Assembly: GCF_900100945.1 (NCBI RefSeq) | Contig: NZ_FNCG01000010.1 | Location: 124,001-188,000, forward strand | Source: Mucilaginibacter gossypii | GTDB taxonomy: Bacteria; Bacteroidota; Bacteroidia; Sphingobacteriales; Sphingobacteriaceae | DNA: 64,000 nucleotides | Direction of reading: 5' to 3' | Shown here: positions 18,121-25,645 of the stretch, one piece after another | Position numbering within the stretch: position 1 is the first letter of the stretch | Layout: every line of letters begins with the position of its first letter | Translations under genes and position numbers: made by a program | Notes under the pieces: model-generated | The model's input: only the letters and a program-made list of their open reading frames with translations | What the model was told of the DNA's origin: nothing | Databases searched by the model: none

Positions 18121-19110
18121 CTATTGTTTTTTTCGTGCAAAAGGATTGAATGAAATACCAATGTTAAAATAGGCTGATGGTTTGACGCTGGCTTCCCAGA
18201 CAGGGTCGCGGTAAGATCCGTTTCTGTCGAAAGTCCGTGGCGATAAACTGGTCTTTAACCCTCCTTTGAGCGTCAGGATAAAATAGTTATAAAGCAGGTG
18301 CTCATAGACAATACCATTATTAAGGTCCACTTGGTTGAACTCAAATGTTTTTCCGCTCTTATCCAAGTTGTACAGGTAAAAGCTGGTCCGGTCAAATTCC
18401 GAGCCGATAGAGACCCTCCCTCTCTGAAATACTTGTTTACGAAGAAAGATACTTTTTGGCAATGTGACATCAATAACTAGGTTGTTATCGAAATGATGTT
18501 CATAGGTGAAGATTGGTAATGCGGGTAATTGAGAACTTGGGTCGATGTTGACTACAAAGCCAACCGACATTTTGGTTTGTGCATCTGCTTTAAGCATCAG
18601 TGTGCCACCGAACAATCCCCGAAAGCGTTCAAACTTTCGATCACTGGCATCCATGCTTGCACTGCCTATTAGCACGGCAGTCTTTCCGAATAACCGGGTT
18701 ATACGGGTAACATTCAGCGCACCCTGAAAATACTGAAAATTACCATTTAACATGCTGGGCGTTGCGGCCAGTGGCTCATTTAAAGCGCCATCAATCGAGG
18801 TCATCCGATAATTCAGTTGGGTTCCGATGATCCAACTGTTCGTTTTTATAAAATTAATGTTGGCGTCCGCCTTGAATTGTGTCCATTTGGTAGTTCGTCC
18901 ATCCGGCAGTTTAGTACCATCTTGTAGCTTGGAAGTGAAATTATAGGGGCCGGAACCTACAAACTCAAAATTCAAAGTCCGTGCTTCCGCGAATTTATTG
19001 GCTGCTGCTGCGATTATTTTTCTGGCAACACTATCTTGGGTTTGGCCAAAAGCTTTGTTGGTGAGTACTAAGGTAGAAATGGCTATTAAAAATTTGCTCG
19101 TGATATTCAT
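18121..19110 (-). CDS. Outer-membrane beta-barrel protein (DUF6268-like)
   Basis: 329 residues with a signal peptide (FLIAISTLVLTNKAFGQ) and then repeated amphipathic beta-strands with aromatic residues (NFEFVGSGPYNF, ALNVTRITRLFGKTAVLIGS, YFILTLKGGLKTSL), ending in FNIGISFNPFARKKQ. This looks like a small outer-membrane barrel of the DUF6268 type; the family name is tentative. It lies 2 bases after an upstream small gene and 43 before tolC, so it is part of the efflux operon. Its role there is unknown; it could assist export or sense envelope stress. Confidence 0.75.
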   Translation of the reverse strand: MNITSKFLIAISTLVLTNKAFGQTQDSVARKIIAAAANKFAEARTLNFEFVGSGPYNFTSKLQDGTKLPDGRTTKWTQFKADANINFIKTNSWIIGTQLNYRMTSIDGALNEPLAATPSMLNGNFQYFQGALNVTRITRLFGKTAVLIGSASMDASDRKFERFRGLFGGTLMLKADAQTKMSVGFVVNIDPSSQLPALPIFTYEHHFDNNLVIDVTLPKSIFLRKQVFQRGRVSIGSEFDRTSFYLYNLDKSGKTFEFNQVDLNNGIVYEHLLYNYFILTLKGGLKTSLSPRTFDRNGSYRDPVWEASVKPSAYFNIGISFNPFARKKQ

Positions 19111-19112
19111 AA

Positions 19113-19568
19113 TTATTGGATAATCTGTATGCTTGATTCTGAAAAGTCAAAAAGGAGAATGCGGTCAAAAATGGCAAGTACGTCCTGGCGTGTAACCAGT
19201 TCTATTAATTGAGGATTGAAGCCCCATGAGTGTTTCCCTACAACAACGAGCCATAATTCGGTTATATCGTCGCAGTCTGGATTTGGGTACACCATAACAT
19301 TATCTTCGCATTGCGTAGAACTCCAATGGAAAGGCGGCTGGAGATCACAGAAAGCTATACCAATTTTAACTCCTGCATCCTCCATCACATATACTGGGTG
19401 CTGGTTCCAATCCGCGATACGCATAGAAGGGCAATAACACTGAACAAAGTGAGCTAAATAAGCCAATTCAGTAAAGTTTCCGCGCAGGCAAACATCCGAC
19501 ACCATCAATGTAGATGACAGTTCTGTTTCCAGTCTTCGGTAGTTTCTTTGATCCATTCCCGTTATCAT
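19113..19568 (-). CDS. Hypothetical small protein heading the efflux operon
   Basis: The frame opens with TTG at 19577, but ATG codons follow at 19568 and 19556; I chose 19568 (151 residues). It is acidic and aromatic-rich with Cys residues (VQCYCPSMRIADW, IAFCDLQPPFHW) and has no signal peptide or membrane helix. Family not recognised. It lies 2 bases before the barrel gene, so it is the promoter-proximal gene of the efflux operon, divergent from the LytS/LytTR genes and directly beside the repeated TTGTATAA boxes. It might be a regulatory or accessory factor; that is speculation. Confidence 0.65.
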   Translation of the reverse strand: MITGMDQRNYRRLETELSSTLMVSDVCLRGNFTELAYLAHFVQCYCPSMRIADWNQHPVYVMEDAGVKIGIAFCDLQPPFHWSSTQCEDNVMVYPNPDCDDITELWLVVVGKHSWGFNPQLIELVTRQDVLAIFDRILLFDFSESSIQIIQ

Positions 19569-19631
19569 TTTGATCAAAGAACGTCACTAAAGCAAAAGTG
19601 AAATCCGTTTTTATACGAACCCCGTGGCATT

Positions 19632-19737
19632 TTATACAAAAAGCCAATTTCGCTTCCGATTTTGTATAAGAAAGAAGTGCTTTTGTATAATAATATCCTC
19701 TTAGCCTACGTATTATCCTACTTTTGTTGTTGTATAA
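19632..19737. promoter_or_regulatory. Repeated TTTTGTATAA boxes, putative LytTR operator
   Basis: The divergent promoter region holds four copies of a motif: inverted at 19632-19641, direct at 19660-19669 and 19681-19690 (21 bases start to start, two helical turns), and a shorter GTTGTATAA at 19729-19737. LytTR regulators bind paired direct repeats spaced about two turns, and a LytTR gene lies downstream. The boxes probably control the efflux operon and the regulator genes. The last copy might instead be a -7 promoter element. Confidence 0.55.
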
Positions 19738-19749
19738 TAACATCTGACA

Positions 19750-20835
19750 TTGAACCAGCCAACTGAAACATTTAAACAAGATAAAGGTATCGACCTGTTG
19801 ATCGGTGAGCGGTTTCGTCCGTTGCGACATGCAGTATTCCTGCTTGCCTTATTCCTGCTTTTTTTTGCGACCAAGCTTCAGGATATTCCGAGTACTATTA
19901 AATATGGTCACCTTATTGTCTTTTATTTCGGCTTTGTAGCTATGTTTTACTTTAACATGTATGTACTGGTTCCCAGATTTCTATTCAAAACGCAGTATTT
20001 CAAATATTTTCTTCTATTAGTACTCATTGTCGTTTCAACATTGGAATCTCTTTCATTTATAGTGGAGCACTATTTATCAATCTTAGGCCCTGATGGCAAA
20101 CATGAAATCGAGCAAAACCAAGATGATCGCATAGGGCCCTACGTAGGCAACTTCTTAGCTATCACGCTTATATTATTGAGCACGACTTTCAAGCTTTTCG
20201 TCAGGTGGATGAAGGACAAGGAAAGAATAAATGAGCTTAACAACTTAACGCTTCGCATGGAGCTTAATGAGTTGCGTAACCAGATTAATCCGCACTTTTT
20301 ATTTAACATGCTGAATAACGTAAAGGCGCTGATTCGTATTGACGCAGAAAAAGCTACCGTGGTCATTATGAAGCTGTCAGAGTTTTTGCGGTACCAGTTA
20401 TACGAGAATAATGAAGGCAAAACCAGCCTGCATTCTGAGTTGCAATTTTTATCTAACCTGGCGGAGCTTGAAAAAATCCGTCGGGACAACCTCACATTCA
20501 CCATGAATGCAGAAATTCCTAAGGATAGATTAAGCCATATTTTATTGCCCCCCAATCTTTTTACTACTTTTTTGGAAAATGCGATTAAGTATAGTGTAGA
20601 TATCAACGGAAAGCCCGAAACTATAGAAATTTATCTATCTGTTAAAGATCAGACCCTATGTTTCAAGTGTTGTAATTCCAAAGGTGTAGACATCTGGCCA
20701 ACAGATGCAAAAAGTAATGGATTGGGCTTGGCCAACATTCAGAGGAGGCTCGAATTGCTTTACGCAGATCTTTTTAAGCTTGATATATCTTCAACGCCAA
20801 CAGCTTTTTCTGTAAATCTAATAATACCTATATGA
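19750..20835 (+). CDS. LytS/YehU-type sensor histidine kinase
   Basis: 361 residues starting at a TTG (no ATG in the conserved N-terminus). Four hydrophobic segments in the first 155 residues (HAVFLLALFLLFFA, HLIVFYFGFVAMFYF, YFLLLVLIVVSTL, FLAITLILLSTTF) form the membrane sensor. The His_kinase domain has LRNQINPHFLFNMLNN with H182, and a HATPase region with FLENAIKYSV and NGLGLANIQRRLELLY. It phosphorylates the response regulator encoded by the next gene, which overlaps it by 4 bases. It is divergent from the efflux operon, which it probably controls; the signal is unknown. Confidence 0.9.
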   Translation: MNQPTETFKQDKGIDLLIGERFRPLRHAVFLLALFLLFFATKLQDIPSTIKYGHLIVFYFGFVAMFYFNMYVLVPRFLFKTQYFKYFLLLVLIVVSTLESLSFIVEHYLSILGPDGKHEIEQNQDDRIGPYVGNFLAITLILLSTTFKLFVRWMKDKERINELNNLTLRMELNELRNQINPHFLFNMLNNVKALIRIDAEKATVVIMKLSEFLRYQLYENNEGKTSLHSELQFLSNLAELEKIRRDNLTFTMNAEIPKDRLSHILLPPNLFTTFLENAIKYSVDINGKPETIEIYLSVKDQTLCFKCCNSKGVDIWPTDAKSNGLGLANIQRRLELLYADLFKLDISSTPTAFSVNLIIPI

Positions 20836-21545
20836 ATTGTATCATAATAGACGATGAGCCACTTGCAAGGGCAGAAATGGAATCGCTGATTAAAGAGGTG
20901 TCGTCCCTTGAAATACTCAAGCAGTTTTCTAACGCTTTTTCAGCCCTGGAGTATCTCAAAGAAAATGATGTCGATTTGCTGTTTGTAGATATTCAAATGC
21001 CAGGCCTCAACGGTATAGACTTCGCCGCGAGTGTTCCCAAAAAATCACTGACTATATTTACGACAGCATATCCACAATACGCACTAAAAAGCTATGAACT
21101 GGATGCAATAGATTATGTATTAAAGCCTATTGAAAAGTCACGACTAAAGAAGGCAATCAATAAGGCTGAGCTTTTTAAAAAATTACTTTCCAACGAAACG
21201 GTGAAAAGTACTATAGAAGAGGGTACTGGTGATTTTCTTTTTATTAAATCCGAACGTAGGGTTCATAAAGTATATTTTGATGAGCTATTATATGTTGAGG
21301 GATTGAAGGATTACGTCGTGATCTTTACAGAGTCTCAAAAGCTCATAACTGCAATGAATTTAAAGAATATGCATCAGCGGCTTCCAATAGGACGTTATAT
21401 CCGTGTTAGTAAGTCTTTCGTCGTGAATATAAGTCGTGTAACTTCATTTGATAATCATGCAGTTTATATAGGTGATAAAGAAGTTCCCTTGGGAGAAACT
21501 TTCAGGGAAGAGTTTATAAAAGTTTATACCGGTAATTCAATGTGA
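20832..21545 (+). CDS. LytTR family response regulator
   Basis: 237 residues: a receiver domain (1-120) with IIDDEPLAR acidic pocket, phospho-acceptor Asp in LLFVDIQMPGLNG (D53), Thr in IFTTAYPQYA and Lys in YVLKPIEK; then a LytTR DNA-binding domain (about 135-235) with FLFIKSERRVHKV, DELLYVEGLKDYVVI and RYIRVSKSFVVNI. Its ATG overlaps the kinase stop by 4 bases, so the pair is co-translated. The 21-bp spaced boxes upstream of the kinase are the obvious target. It is expected to tune the divergent RND efflux genes. Confidence 0.92.
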   Translation: MNCIIIDDEPLARAEMESLIKEVSSLEILKQFSNAFSALEYLKENDVDLLFVDIQMPGLNGIDFAASVPKKSLTIFTTAYPQYALKSYELDAIDYVLKPIEKSRLKKAINKAELFKKLLSNETVKSTIEEGTGDFLFIKSERRVHKVYFDELLYVEGLKDYVVIFTESQKLITAMNLKNMHQRLPIGRYIRVSKSFVVNISRVTSFDNHAVYIGDKEVPLGETFREEFIKVYTGNSM

Positions 21546-21632
21546 TCGTATTGATTATTTAAAAAGTATTGAATATAAGTTATCAATCAGATCATGTAAA
21601 ATAATTCATGTTTTGTACCTAAATCTTCAACT

Positions 21633-22211
21633 ATGAAAAAAGCCGAAGCAGCTGACAAAGCTCTGATTATAGAAATTTTAAGCCGATCATTTGAAAACAA
21701 CCAAAGCGTTAATTATATAGTAAAGCAAGATTCAAGTCGGATAAATGCAATAAGAGCACTCATGGATTATTCATTTGAGATGTGTTCACTTTTCGGTGAT
21801 GTATGGTTATCTGATAACCATCAAGCTTGCGCGCTCGTCCTTTATCCCCAAAACAAGCGCGCTACATTTAAAGCTATCCTACTTGATGTGAAGTTGATCA
21901 TAAAGGCCATAGGCTTATTAGGTATTAAGAAAACACTTAACCGTGAAAGTAAAATCAAAGCCAAACAACCAAAAGAACCCATGGCCTACCTTTGGTTCAT
22001 CGGCGTTGAACCCAACCAACAGCATAAGGGACTTGGGAGCAAATTATTGCAGGAAATAACGAACGATGCCACAGCAAAACAGTTACCCGTATATCTTGAA
22101 ACATCGACTATAAAGAACTTGCCCTGGTATGAACGTTTTGGATTCATAGTTTATAGTCGTCTGGAACTAAGCTATAATCTTTTTTTTCTTAAACGCGAGG
22201 CCGACATTTAA
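21633..22211 (+). CDS. GNAT family N-acetyltransferase
   Basis: 192 residues with the GNAT core: AYLWFIGVEPNQQHKGLGSKLLQEI, in which QHKGLGSKLL is the acetyl-CoA pyrophosphate-binding motif A, then VYLETSTIKNLPWYERFGF as motif B. The N-terminal MKKAEAADKALIIEILSRSF is the usual first strand and helix. It transfers an acetyl group to an unidentified amine. It follows the response regulator by 87 bases on the same strand and precedes a LuxR-type gene by 8 bases, so it may be co-transcribed with the latter. It resembles distant streptothricin- or Eis-like acetyltransferases, but substrate cannot be deduced. Confidence 0.85.
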   Translation: MKKAEAADKALIIEILSRSFENNQSVNYIVKQDSSRINAIRALMDYSFEMCSLFGDVWLSDNHQACALVLYPQNKRATFKAILLDVKLIIKAIGLLGIKKTLNRESKIKAKQPKEPMAYLWFIGVEPNQQHKGLGSKLLQEITNDATAKQLPVYLETSTIKNLPWYERFGFIVYSRLELSYNLFFLKREADI

Positions 22212-22219
22212 TTTTTATC

Positions 22220-23143
22220 ATGTTAGTATTCGGCACGCAGGTACACATCGTTACCTTTATTTTTATTTTACTGGAAGCGAGTATGTTGGTTTTTCAGGCC
22301 GCCCTTTATTTTTTGCGGCCCCAAGAACTCAACCGGTTATTATATCTGCTACTGCTTTTTTTGATGCTATTTTACAATATCACTGGTGGCCTGTTCCCGG
22401 ACCCGTCAATTAAAATGATTCCGGTTAACATACAGGAAATGATCGCCTATGGTAGTGGTTTTTTAATGGCTTCTTATTTTCCCTATTACTTTTACCAGGC
22501 GTTTAATTTAAAACAATTGCGCTGGCATGCATTATACGGAGTCCCCCTGTTTCTCTTCCTACCTTACCTCATTTTCTTTGTGATCGTTTATTCGATTAAT
22601 GGTAATCTCAATGTGGATATCCGTTATGGCATGATCGTTCCATTTGCCTATGCACTTGTTTTGTTATGGGTTATGTTCAAGGCAATTCATTATCAAAACC
22701 GTGAGTTAAAAAATAAGAAGCAATATCTCGATGAACTATTCATGTACCTAGCTGTCAGCCCCTGGGCTGCACTGGCTTTCTTTGGATTAGTCGAGGAAAG
22801 CCAGTTATTCGAGGTATTGTGTACAAACACGGGTATTGTTGCTATTACCTTTATTTATTTCCGTAAAATGATTAGCCATGAACATGATGAACATAGGGCT
22901 TTTCAAGAAGCCGTTTTAAAACTACGTAACCGGCAGGATGATTTTGAACAACAAGCCAAATCATACGGTTATTCACGGCGCGAAACTGAAATTGTGTTAT
23001 TACTCTGTCAAGGCTTGACCTATAAAGCCATTGGCGATCGGCTATTTATTTCTGAAAATACGGTTGATAACACCGTACAAAAAATTTATTCAAAGACCGG
23101 TGTCAAAAGCAAGTTGGAGCTGATAAGGAAGCTCGGGTTTTGA
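22220..23143 (+). CDS. Membrane-bound LuxR-type transcriptional regulator
   Basis: 307 residues. The first 210 contain about seven hydrophobic segments (IVTFIFILLEASMLVF, LLYLLLLFLMLFYNI, LIFFVIVYSI, YALVLLWVMFKAI, AALAFFGLV), a 7TM-like sensor. The last 65 form a LuxR HTH: YSRRETEIVLLLCQGLTYKAI, then LFISENTVDNTVQKIYSKTGV. This architecture occurs widely in Bacteroidota, where signal recognition in the membrane part controls the HTH. It lies 8 bases after the acetyltransferase gene. Targets and ligand are unknown. Confidence 0.85.
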   Translation: MLVFGTQVHIVTFIFILLEASMLVFQAALYFLRPQELNRLLYLLLLFLMLFYNITGGLFPDPSIKMIPVNIQEMIAYGSGFLMASYFPYYFYQAFNLKQLRWHALYGVPLFLFLPYLIFFVIVYSINGNLNVDIRYGMIVPFAYALVLLWVMFKAIHYQNRELKNKKQYLDELFMYLAVSPWAALAFFGLVEESQLFEVLCTNTGIVAITFIYFRKMISHEHDEHRAFQEAVLKLRNRQDDFEQQAKSYGYSRRETEIVLLLCQGLTYKAIGDRLFISENTVDNTVQKIYSKTGVKSKLELIRKLGF

Positions 23144-23347
23144 CCTTACCATTGCATAGTGACATCACCCTATCCTTAAAAAAGGGGTTTCTGCACTATT
23201 CCTGAATTTATTACCTCGTTTCATATTTGCATTAATCATTGGTTAAAAAATCAAACGATACAGATAATCCCCCTACATGATATTCTGCCGGAGTAATAGT
23301 TGTCGCCAGTAAACAGGCTAAGGCAGAGCTTTCTTAATAATTTACTT

Positions 23348-24232
23348 ATGATACAGGAAATTAGCACTCGGCTACTCCGCCAGTTAGAAGATGATCTGGA
23401 AAAAGCCTATTTCCAGACAAAAGACCCATTTCAGCGTTGGACGACCTCATTAAAGCTCATCCGCGACGCACTGAAAAAACTCAAAGTCCATTTTGACGAT
23501 CATCCCTTTAAAGACAAAACAGAGGAAATCCCTTTCTTTAAACACATCAAGCCTGCTTTTTATCATTGGAATATTTACTACACAGAACTCTATGAGATCG
23601 AAAGTCATCTGCCCAAAGGCGATGTATCTAAACAGATCGATTTTCTGGAACTAGAACTGCTATATATTGCCAGATTTTTTCGGCAATACGCGTTCATTTA
23701 CCAATATTATAAACTCAATGCCGACGAACTGGATAACATCTATTTTATCCGAGGGGCCGAATCTCAAAATATTTTGCTGCCGAACGTCCCTGATCTCGAC
23801 CCGGAGTTTTCCACGAGTTGTGATTACCTCTTCTCTAAATTCAAGGCTTATGAAAGCCTGCGGGACTGGCTAATTGAAAAGATCATGATGCTCAGGAAGA
23901 ATCCGGCTATCCCTTTTGAACCGGGTTCTGAAGCCGGTGAGTTGCACTGGACAGGAGATACGATCAACTTAGCCGAGATCGGCATCGGTATTCACCAAAC
24001 GGTGCAGGTGAACAATGGCTCCGCCAGCATTGCCGACATCTTTCGGGCGTTGGAAGAAATTTTTCACGTCAATCTTGGCATTCCATCAAAACGGGTTTCT
24101 GAATTGCGACGCCGGAAGCGGCTCGACCGTACCCAATATATCGGAGAAATGCGTGATAGCATTGAGCGCAAGTTCGACAAGGAGAACGAATATGATCCTA
24201 ACAAGGGAAATAAAGGGAAAATTCGTGATTAG
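23348..24232 (+). CDS. rteC: RteC-like regulator of conjugative element excision
   Basis: The open frame begins with TTG at 23300, but the first ATG (23348) gives MIQEISTRLLRQLEDDLEKAY, the normal RteC N-terminus (294 residues). Further RteC signatures are ELLYIARFFRQYAFIYQYYKL, LHWTGDTINLAEIGIGIH and the basic C-terminal VSELRRRKRLDRTQYIGEMRDSI. In CTnDOT, RteC activates the excision operon. Here it lies just upstream of the transfer genes, so it may switch on excision or transfer. RteA and RteB are absent from the window, so upstream control must differ from CTnDOT. Confidence 0.85.
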   Translation: MIQEISTRLLRQLEDDLEKAYFQTKDPFQRWTTSLKLIRDALKKLKVHFDDHPFKDKTEEIPFFKHIKPAFYHWNIYYTELYEIESHLPKGDVSKQIDFLELELLYIARFFRQYAFIYQYYKLNADELDNIYFIRGAESQNILLPNVPDLDPEFSTSCDYLFSKFKAYESLRDWLIEKIMMLRKNPAIPFEPGSEAGELHWTGDTINLAEIGIGIHQTVQVNNGSASIADIFRALEEIFHVNLGIPSKRVSELRRRKRLDRTQYIGEMRDSIERKFDKENEYDPNKGNKGKIRD

Positions 24233-24374
24233 ATAAATTTATAAATAATTAATAATCAGAGATGTGCTAATATTTCAGCGGTATACCTGAATGACCCACT
24301 TAAGTTTTTGGTAGCGATGAAATTTTGCTTTTGAAAATCCGGCGCAATGTCGCGCCGGACAAAAGCGAAATATT

Positions 24375-24911
24375 ATGGTATTCAAATCATTCACATGGCA
24401 GGAGTTTTTGATCACTGCCTTAGTGCTTGCAAGCATTTGGTATTTCATCGTCTTACCGCTGCTTTACCGGTACCAGTTAAAAAATTGGTTAGGTAGTCGG
24501 AAAGGTAAGCCTGATTTAAGGCCAGTTATGCGTGAGTGGCACGAAGAGCTCGATGATGAGCCGGGACTGGAAGAGGATGAGGGGGTGATCGGCAAATCTA
24601 AGTTGCCTGAAGGCATGTCCAGGCTGGATATGAATATGTTCGGCTTTGTACAAGATGTGCATGAAGAAGTTGACGGCCGTGAATTGCAACAAAGCTTGGT
24701 GCCCGATGTGATTGAGGAATTGAAAAGAATCTTTCATATTCTCGAAAGAGAGCAAGGTGGTAAAGATGATTTCATCTCCTTGTTCGAGCTGGTTAAAGCA
24801 AAGTATACCGCCATCCGTGATACACCTAGTGAGCGGGCATTGAATGAGTACATCCGTGACAACGCCCTGTTTCCCATATCGGACGAAGAGTTAACTAACC
24901 TCTGGAAATAA
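24375..24911 (+). CDS. Hypothetical conjugation-region protein, single TM
   Basis: 178 residues with one N-terminal membrane helix (FLITALVLASIWYFIVLPLLY) followed by a charged, acidic cytoplasmic part (EWHEELDDEPGLEEDEG) and a helical C-terminus. It is the first gene of the transfer operon, 18 bases before traE. No family recognised; unnamed proteins in this position are common in Sphingobacteriales conjugative elements. It could be a membrane-anchored accessory factor of the mating machinery. Confidence 0.7.
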   Translation: MVFKSFTWQEFLITALVLASIWYFIVLPLLYRYQLKNWLGSRKGKPDLRPVMREWHEELDDEPGLEEDEGVIGKSKLPEGMSRLDMNMFGFVQDVHEEVDGRELQQSLVPDVIEELKRIFHILEREQGGKDDFISLFELVKAKYTAIRDTPSERALNEYIRDNALFPISDEELTNLWK

Positions 24912-24929
24912 CCCTCTGATTATTTAAAC

Positions 24930-25313
24930 ATGAAATCATTATTTAAAATAGCATTTCAAAATGTCTGCGCCTGGATCGCAACATATCGCTCATTACCTGT
25001 TGAAAAGAAACGCATTGCACTGACCAAGACACTAATGTTTTTGGTCGGTTGGTTGACGATCAACTATTGTTTTGCGCAGGACGGCAACTCCGGTATTAAT
25101 TCAGCAACCACCCAAGTCAAAGGCTATTTCGATAGTGGCTGTAATTTGATGTACGCTATCGGTGCCGTGGTCGGTATTATTGGGGCAATCAAGGTGTTCA
25201 ACAAATGGAATGCTGGTGAGCCCGATACGAACAAGGTAGCTGCCGCCTGGTTCGGGTCCTGCGTATTCTTGGTGGTGGTAGCAACTGTACTTAAATCATT
25301 CTTTGGGCTATGA
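24930..25313 (+). CDS. traE: Conjugal transfer protein TraE (DUF4134)
   Basis: 127 residues with two hydrophobic segments in the mature part (LMYAIGAVVGIIGAIKVF and SCVFLVVVATVLKSFFGL) and the DUF4134 sequence FDSGCNLMYAIGAVVGIIG and NKWNAGEPDTNKVAAAWFG. It is a VirB2/VirB3-like small inner-membrane component of the Bacteroidetes mating channel. The N-terminus has a longer hydrophilic lead (to about residue 35) than usual before a signal-like segment ending in FAQ. It overlaps traF by 4 bases. Confidence 0.9.
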   Translation: MKSLFKIAFQNVCAWIATYRSLPVEKKRIALTKTLMFLVGWLTINYCFAQDGNSGINSATTQVKGYFDSGCNLMYAIGAVVGIIGAIKVFNKWNAGEPDTNKVAAAWFGSCVFLVVVATVLKSFFGL

Positions 25314-25645
25314 GTATCTACCGGATCAACAAAGGCGTATCAAAACCAATTGTATTTCGCGGGTTGAAAGCACAGTACATCGCTTATCTGGCTATTGGTT
25401 TAGTCGGGTTGCTGATCAGCTTTGCCGTTCTATATATATGTGGCGTAAGCCTTTGGATTATCCTGCTGCTAATATTGGGTTTAGGCAGCGGCTTATTTGT
25501 TTCGGTGTTTCGCCTCAGCCACAGGTTTGGTGAACATGGACTAACCAAATATTTTGCAAAAAAACAGCTACCGGAGTTCATCCAATACCGTTCCAGGAAA
25601 CTATTTATCAATCTTAATTCAAATAAACATGGAAATCACCCTTGA
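25310..25645 (+). CDS. traF: Conjugal transfer protein TraF (DUF4133)
   Basis: 111 residues starting MSIYRINKGVSKPIVFRGL, the DUF4133 N-terminus, with two membrane helices (YIAYLAIGLVGLLISFAVLY and WIILLLILGLGSGLFVSVF). It is a VirB3-like inner-membrane part of the channel that works with the TraG ATPase. It starts in a 4-base overlap with traE and ends 17 bases inside the traG start region, so the three genes are translationally coupled. Confidence 0.9.
   Translation: MSIYRINKGVSKPIVFRGLKAQYIAYLAIGLVGLLISFAVLYICGVSLWIILLLILGLGSGLFVSVFRLSHRFGEHGLTKYFAKKQLPEFIQYRSRKLFINLNSNKHGNHP

Noticed and set aside
19468..19830. 120-aa minus-strand frame across the divergent promoter
   Set aside because: It overlaps two better genes and the repeated boxes; no protein-like features.
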